This document shows, piece after piece, positions 61,368-64,000 of a stretch of 64,000 nucleotides of DNA. Source of the DNA: Lentisphaeraceae bacterium. Its GTDB lineage: Bacteria > Verrucomicrobiota > Lentisphaeria > Lentisphaerales > Lentisphaeraceae. The notes below the pieces were generated by a model, which saw only the letters and a program-made list of their open reading frames with translations, was not told where the DNA came from and did no database searches. The DNA is taken from NCBI GenBank assembly GCA_021232515.1, contig JAJPOQ010000140.1:1-64000 (forward strand), in the 5' to 3' direction. The position numbers and the translations under genes are program-made. Every line of letters starts with the position of its first letter. Position 1 is the stretch's first letter.

Positions 61368-62296
61368 TTTAGCCTTTCTCGTATGCCTTTAATAAGGGCA
61401 CTCGGCTTTAAGCGTTGATCGTGGTGTTCAATCTCTCTGATTTGAATTTTTCCTTTTCCACAAATGATAACAACTGAGCCACAATCAAGGACTTTAGAGA
61501 CTTGACCAGGTATGGCTAAGTACAGTTCATCATCCTCAAAAATTTGGGCTCTCCATACTCGTATTTTTTGTTGCTTGTAGTAACAAAAAGCACCATTATA
61601 TGGTTCGCTTGAAGCATTTATTAACCGAAGAATTTGCATGTTTGATAAACGCCAATCAATTTCACCATCATCTTCATTCCTAGGGTAACACCTCAGAGCG
61701 TCCTGCGGATTTACAGACTGCTTTTCTAAGTAATAGTCGGAGGCATTTGAGAGTTTTTGTAATGCTCTTATAAACAGTTCAGGAACTCTTTTTTCAAAGT
61801 ATTCATAAACTTGGGCAATTCTTGTATTTAGATTTATCGGGAAATAATCTCTACAGATTATGTCTCCACTATCCAAAGCACCTCCTTCCATTTTATGAAT
61901 GCAAAGACCAATTTTATCTTCACCTTGAATCAGCGCCCATGCTTGACATGCGTTGCCTCTATATCTAGGTAAATCACCGCCATGTGAATTTAAGATTCCT
62001 AGAGGGAATAAATTGATTGTTTTTTGGTCAATTATACCAGGAAAGTTAATGCTTATACCAATTGAAAAGGATTTAATTTTCTTTAGAAAATCTTGAGCTT
62101 CATTACTATTAATTTGTGCCGTATGTAGGAAAGGGATATTATTTGCCAAGGCGTAATCTTTAAAATGCTGGCTTGTGATTTTGTAGTCAGGGGCTTGTTT
62201 GGCGGTAATTATACCAACTATTTCATGTTCTGACTGAACTAAGCTGAGCATAGTCTCAAAAAGTACGTCACTGCGCCCTATGATGACAACTTTCAT
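61364..62296 (-). CDS. Formyltransferase-family protein with C-terminal OB-like domain
   Basis: This 310-residue protein has the formyltransferase domain (Asn-His in GILNSHGGDLPRYRGNACQAWALIQG, about residues 103-128, and Asp in GALDSGDIICRD near 148) plus a C-terminal domain (about 215-310) containing IDWRLSNMQILRLINASSEPYNGAFCYYKQQKIRVWRA, the segment that in Fmt and ArnA lies after the catalytic part. It is longer than the other two copies here and closest to the ArnA/Fmt C-terminal layout. Substrate unknown; an amino-sugar nucleotide is likely. It lies between two NodB-like genes, overlapping each by four bases. Confidence 0.85.
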   Translation of the reverse strand: MKVVIIGRSDVLFETMLSLVQSEHEIVGIITAKQAPDYKITSQHFKDYALANNIPFLHTAQINSNEAQDFLKKIKSFSIGISINFPGIIDQKTINLFPLGILNSHGGDLPRYRGNACQAWALIQGEDKIGLCIHKMEGGALDSGDIICRDYFPINLNTRIAQVYEYFEKRVPELFIRALQKLSNASDYYLEKQSVNPQDALRCYPRNEDDGEIDWRLSNMQILRLINASSEPYNGAFCYYKQQKIRVWRAQIFEDDELYLAIPGQVSKVLDCGSVVIICGKGKIQIREIEHHDQRLKPSALIKGIRERLK

Positions 62297-63006
62297 GATT
62301 GAATGATTTCCTGTAAAAATGAAGCAGTGGAGGAGCTACCATTATATTTCCATGAGGGTAACTTTTGGACATCTCTATGAACCTGCCGGCTTTTTTCGTA
62401 TCGAGAAATTTTTTCGGTATTTAGGTAAACGTGAATTGGATGAAAATCATATACTTTCAATCCATCATTTTTTAAAACTTGATTCAATTTAAAAGAGTCG
62501 TTTTCAAGAGATGAAATTTCATCTGACCAGAAATACGGAACCTTAATTAATTTTTCAAGATAGTTCCACGGTTTTAGTTGTATTGAACTTTTCCAAGAAA
62601 CAAAATCATTACAATCATATTTTAGTCCTGCTTCAAAGAAAGAGTGTAGTATTCGAGAAGATTGACAGACTGAGTGGCTCCTAACAGAAACTGCTTCTGG
62701 GACTATATCTAAGAGCTTGTGAATTATTTCAGTATGGGTAGCGCCTTGAGATTTGTCTCCCATGAGTAAATTGTTAAAGTTAGGATGTATTCCCAATTCA
62801 AAATTCTTATTCCCGCGCAATCTTTTAAGAAGAGGAGTGTCATGAGTGATAAACCATGTAGCTTTAACGTCTTGTTCGGTAAGTAAATCAATGAGCGGTT
62901 CAAGTACAAAATCTTCAGCCCAATCTATATCAAAAGTTAGAAAAGTTTTATTTTTCCATGTGTCATCCTCAACAAGGTTAATTTCACTAATTTTTGAAAA
63001 ATTCAT
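62293..63006 (-). CDS. NodB-type polysaccharide deacetylase-like protein
   Basis: This 237-residue protein has FLTFDIDWAEDF (about residues 22-33) in place of the TFDD motif, KATWFITHDTPLL, the FELGIHPNFN motif (about 73-82) and VRSHSVCQSS (about 108) as further metal or catalytic histidines. It matches a polysaccharide-deacetylase-like group from surface-glycan loci. It is the second such gene, not close in sequence to the one at 60627, and again paired with formyltransferases (15 bases after one, four-base overlap with the next). Confidence 0.75.
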   Translation of the reverse strand: MNFSKISEINLVEDDTWKNKTFLTFDIDWAEDFVLEPLIDLLTEQDVKATWFITHDTPLLKRLRGNKNFELGIHPNFNNLLMGDKSQGATHTEIIHKLLDIVPEAVSVRSHSVCQSSRILHSFFEAGLKYDCNDFVSWKSSIQLKPWNYLEKLIKVPYFWSDEISSLENDSFKLNQVLKNDGLKVYDFHPIHVYLNTEKISRYEKSRQVHRDVQKLPSWKYNGSSSTASFLQEIIQS

Positions 63007-63021
63007 TATGGATTTAGATTA

Positions 63022-63780
63022 TTATAAGGTGTCAGGAGCATCATTTTTTTTGTCATCCCTCCACAGTTTCAAATAAACTTTTTGGCCCTTTACATAAAAA
63101 TATGCAGGGTAGTCCACAGGGTCACAGGCACGAATTTGATTGTATAATTCATTTAGAGTCACCGATGGGTCAAGGGCGGAATGTTCGGGTGTTCTATTTG
63201 GCCAGGTTGTAACGTTTGAATAGTCCTGGTTTTCAAAAGTTGCTTGACCATGAGAGTAAATACTTAAAGCTTCGAGAATAACAGAAGGTTCAAACTCTAA
63301 AGTTTTCCTGTAAAGACTTTTCCCAGTGTCAAATTCAGAAAGAGGGATTTTTTTTTGTAGTAAGATAGGCCCCGTATCCATGCCTTTATCAATTTTGTGA
63401 ATCGTAACTCCACTGTATTCTTCTCCATTAACAATGACCCAGTTGAGAGTTCTTGCTCCAGCATAATTTGGTAGGAGAGTTCCATGTGCGTTGAGCGCTA
63501 TTTTAGCTTGGTTTATGAAGCTTTCTGAAAATAGGTATGCAAAGCCAATACTGAGAACTACTTCATCTTTGATAAAGTGTTCTATGTCGTTTAATTGAGC
63601 TTTACTTTCAATAAACTTTAGGTTGATTCCATTCTGTTTCGCGAGTGTTATAGTTGGACTGATTTTAGGAGTCTTCTGCTCAGGTGTAACCCATACAGTT
63701 TTAATATGATAACCCTCATTGATTAGTGCCTTAAGAACTCTTTCTCTCGGACCGCTACTGAAGTAATGAATTGAAAGCAT
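63022..63780 (-). CDS. Formyltransferase-family protein
   Basis: This 252-residue protein has the catalytic Asn-His pair in ALNAHGTLLPNYAGARTLNWVIVNG (about residues 91-115) and Asp in KGMDTGPILLQKKIPL (about 130), so the triad is intact. It is smaller than the 61364 copy. The C-terminus has LNELYNQIRACDPVDYPAYFYVKGQKVYLKLWRD, the segment typical of sugar N-formyltransferases. It lies six bases after the acetyltransferase-like gene at the window edge. Substrate unknown. Confidence 0.85.
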   Translation of the reverse strand: MLSIHYFSSGPRERVLKALINEGYHIKTVWVTPEQKTPKISPTITLAKQNGINLKFIESKAQLNDIEHFIKDEVVLSIGFAYLFSESFINQAKIALNAHGTLLPNYAGARTLNWVIVNGEEYSGVTIHKIDKGMDTGPILLQKKIPLSEFDTGKSLYRKTLEFEPSVILEALSIYSHGQATFENQDYSNVTTWPNRTPEHSALDPSVTLNELYNQIRACDPVDYPAYFYVKGQKVYLKLWRDDKKNDAPDTL

Positions 63781-63786
63781 ATTCCT

Positions 63787-64000
63787 TTACCTAGTTGATA
63801 TGTCTGAGAGTTGGTCAAAGGGGACGCTATAGGCAAAAGGGAATTGATCAGTCAGGCTTTGCTGACTCCAATTTAGGATCTTATTATCGATGACCGTTAT
63901 GTGGTAATTGTATGATTCATCTATGGCTCCCCATCGCTTTTTGAAGTTGTAAACACCATGTTGTGTTTTCCAAGTACCGCCCCAGTTCCATTTTGTGAAA
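63787..64000 (-). CDS. C-terminal end of a GNAT/FemAB-like acyltransferase (partial)
   Basis: This is an open frame from the window edge to a TAA at 63787-63789, giving 70 residues. The segment KWNWGGTW, then GVYNFKKRWGAID and YNYH is the usual tail of GNAT/FemAB-like N-acyltransferases found in surface-polysaccharide loci. The start lies outside the window. The six-base gap to the next gene shows that the cluster extends further to the right, with this as a co-transcribed member. Confidence 0.7.
   Translation of the reverse strand, partial: FTKWNWGGTWKTQHGVYNFKKRWGAIDESYNYHITVIDNKILNWSQQSLTDQFPFAYSVPFDQLSDISTR

Noticed and set aside
1-64000. tRNA, rRNA, CRISPR arrays, insertion sequences and prophage genes
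   Set aside because: I looked for these by eye and saw no transposase, integrase, regularly spaced repeat, or clear tRNA clover-leaf; none is claimed.

Overview
The window looks like chromosome from a Lentisphaera-like member of the Planctomycetota-Verrucomicrobiota-Lentisphaerota (PVC) group. The evidence is AT-rich DNA with a DUF1552/DUF1592 gene pair, a PVC-type haem-binding dehydrogenase-like protein with an NPCBM domain, a pseudopilin-type protein with a short C-terminal domain, and an ECF sigma factor beside a membrane Ser/Thr kinase. This is inferred from gene content; there is no rRNA gene to confirm it.

Positions 1-9700 hold a DUF72 protein, an unknown membrane protein, a secreted cytochrome-like DUF1592/DUF1552 operon, a divergent ECF sigma factor / Ser-Thr kinase pair, and a CgeB-like glycosyltransferase. 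Upstream of the last gene, about 9694-9840 on the minus strand, is a probable structured RNA with its own promoter and intrinsic terminator.

Positions 10177-15432 form a three-gene operon. Two paralogous proteins resemble the N-terminal half of the violacein enzyme VioB. They flank a lipoprotein with a single CxxCH haem motif. Positions 15478-20950 hold secreted and regulatory genes: a jelly-roll protein, a pseudopilin, a rhodanese/ArsR pair resembling E. coli ygaP/ygaV with a visible promoter and operator-like repeat, and a large NPCBM/beta-propeller/HEAT/cytochrome protein.

Positions 21225-36498 are mainly housekeeping: proB-proA-tlyA-Smr with start/stop overlaps, a MATE exporter, a hybrid histidine kinase followed by a YiiX-like hydrolase, hisB, a very acidic protein, a Ca/Na antiporter, and an MCE lipid-transport operon (auxiliary lipoprotein, MlaE, MlaD) without its ATPase.

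Positions 36601-64000 are one continuous minus-strand run of 21 genes (the first cut by the window edge) for a surface glycan. It includes six glycosyltransferase-like proteins, three AsnB-type amidotransferases, three formyltransferases, two NodB-type deacetylase-like proteins, WecB, two sugar-nucleotide SDRs, WbqC, a transglutaminase-like protein, two methyltransferases and an acetyltransferase fragment. The most striking signal is an approximately 85-100 residue Rossmann-like module with the signature [GP]-[AT]-G-[KQ]-H-[TS]. It is fused to eight otherwise unrelated enzymes of this cluster, at either end, sometimes in tandem and sometimes decayed. It looks like a shared binding or docking domain for the whole pathway.
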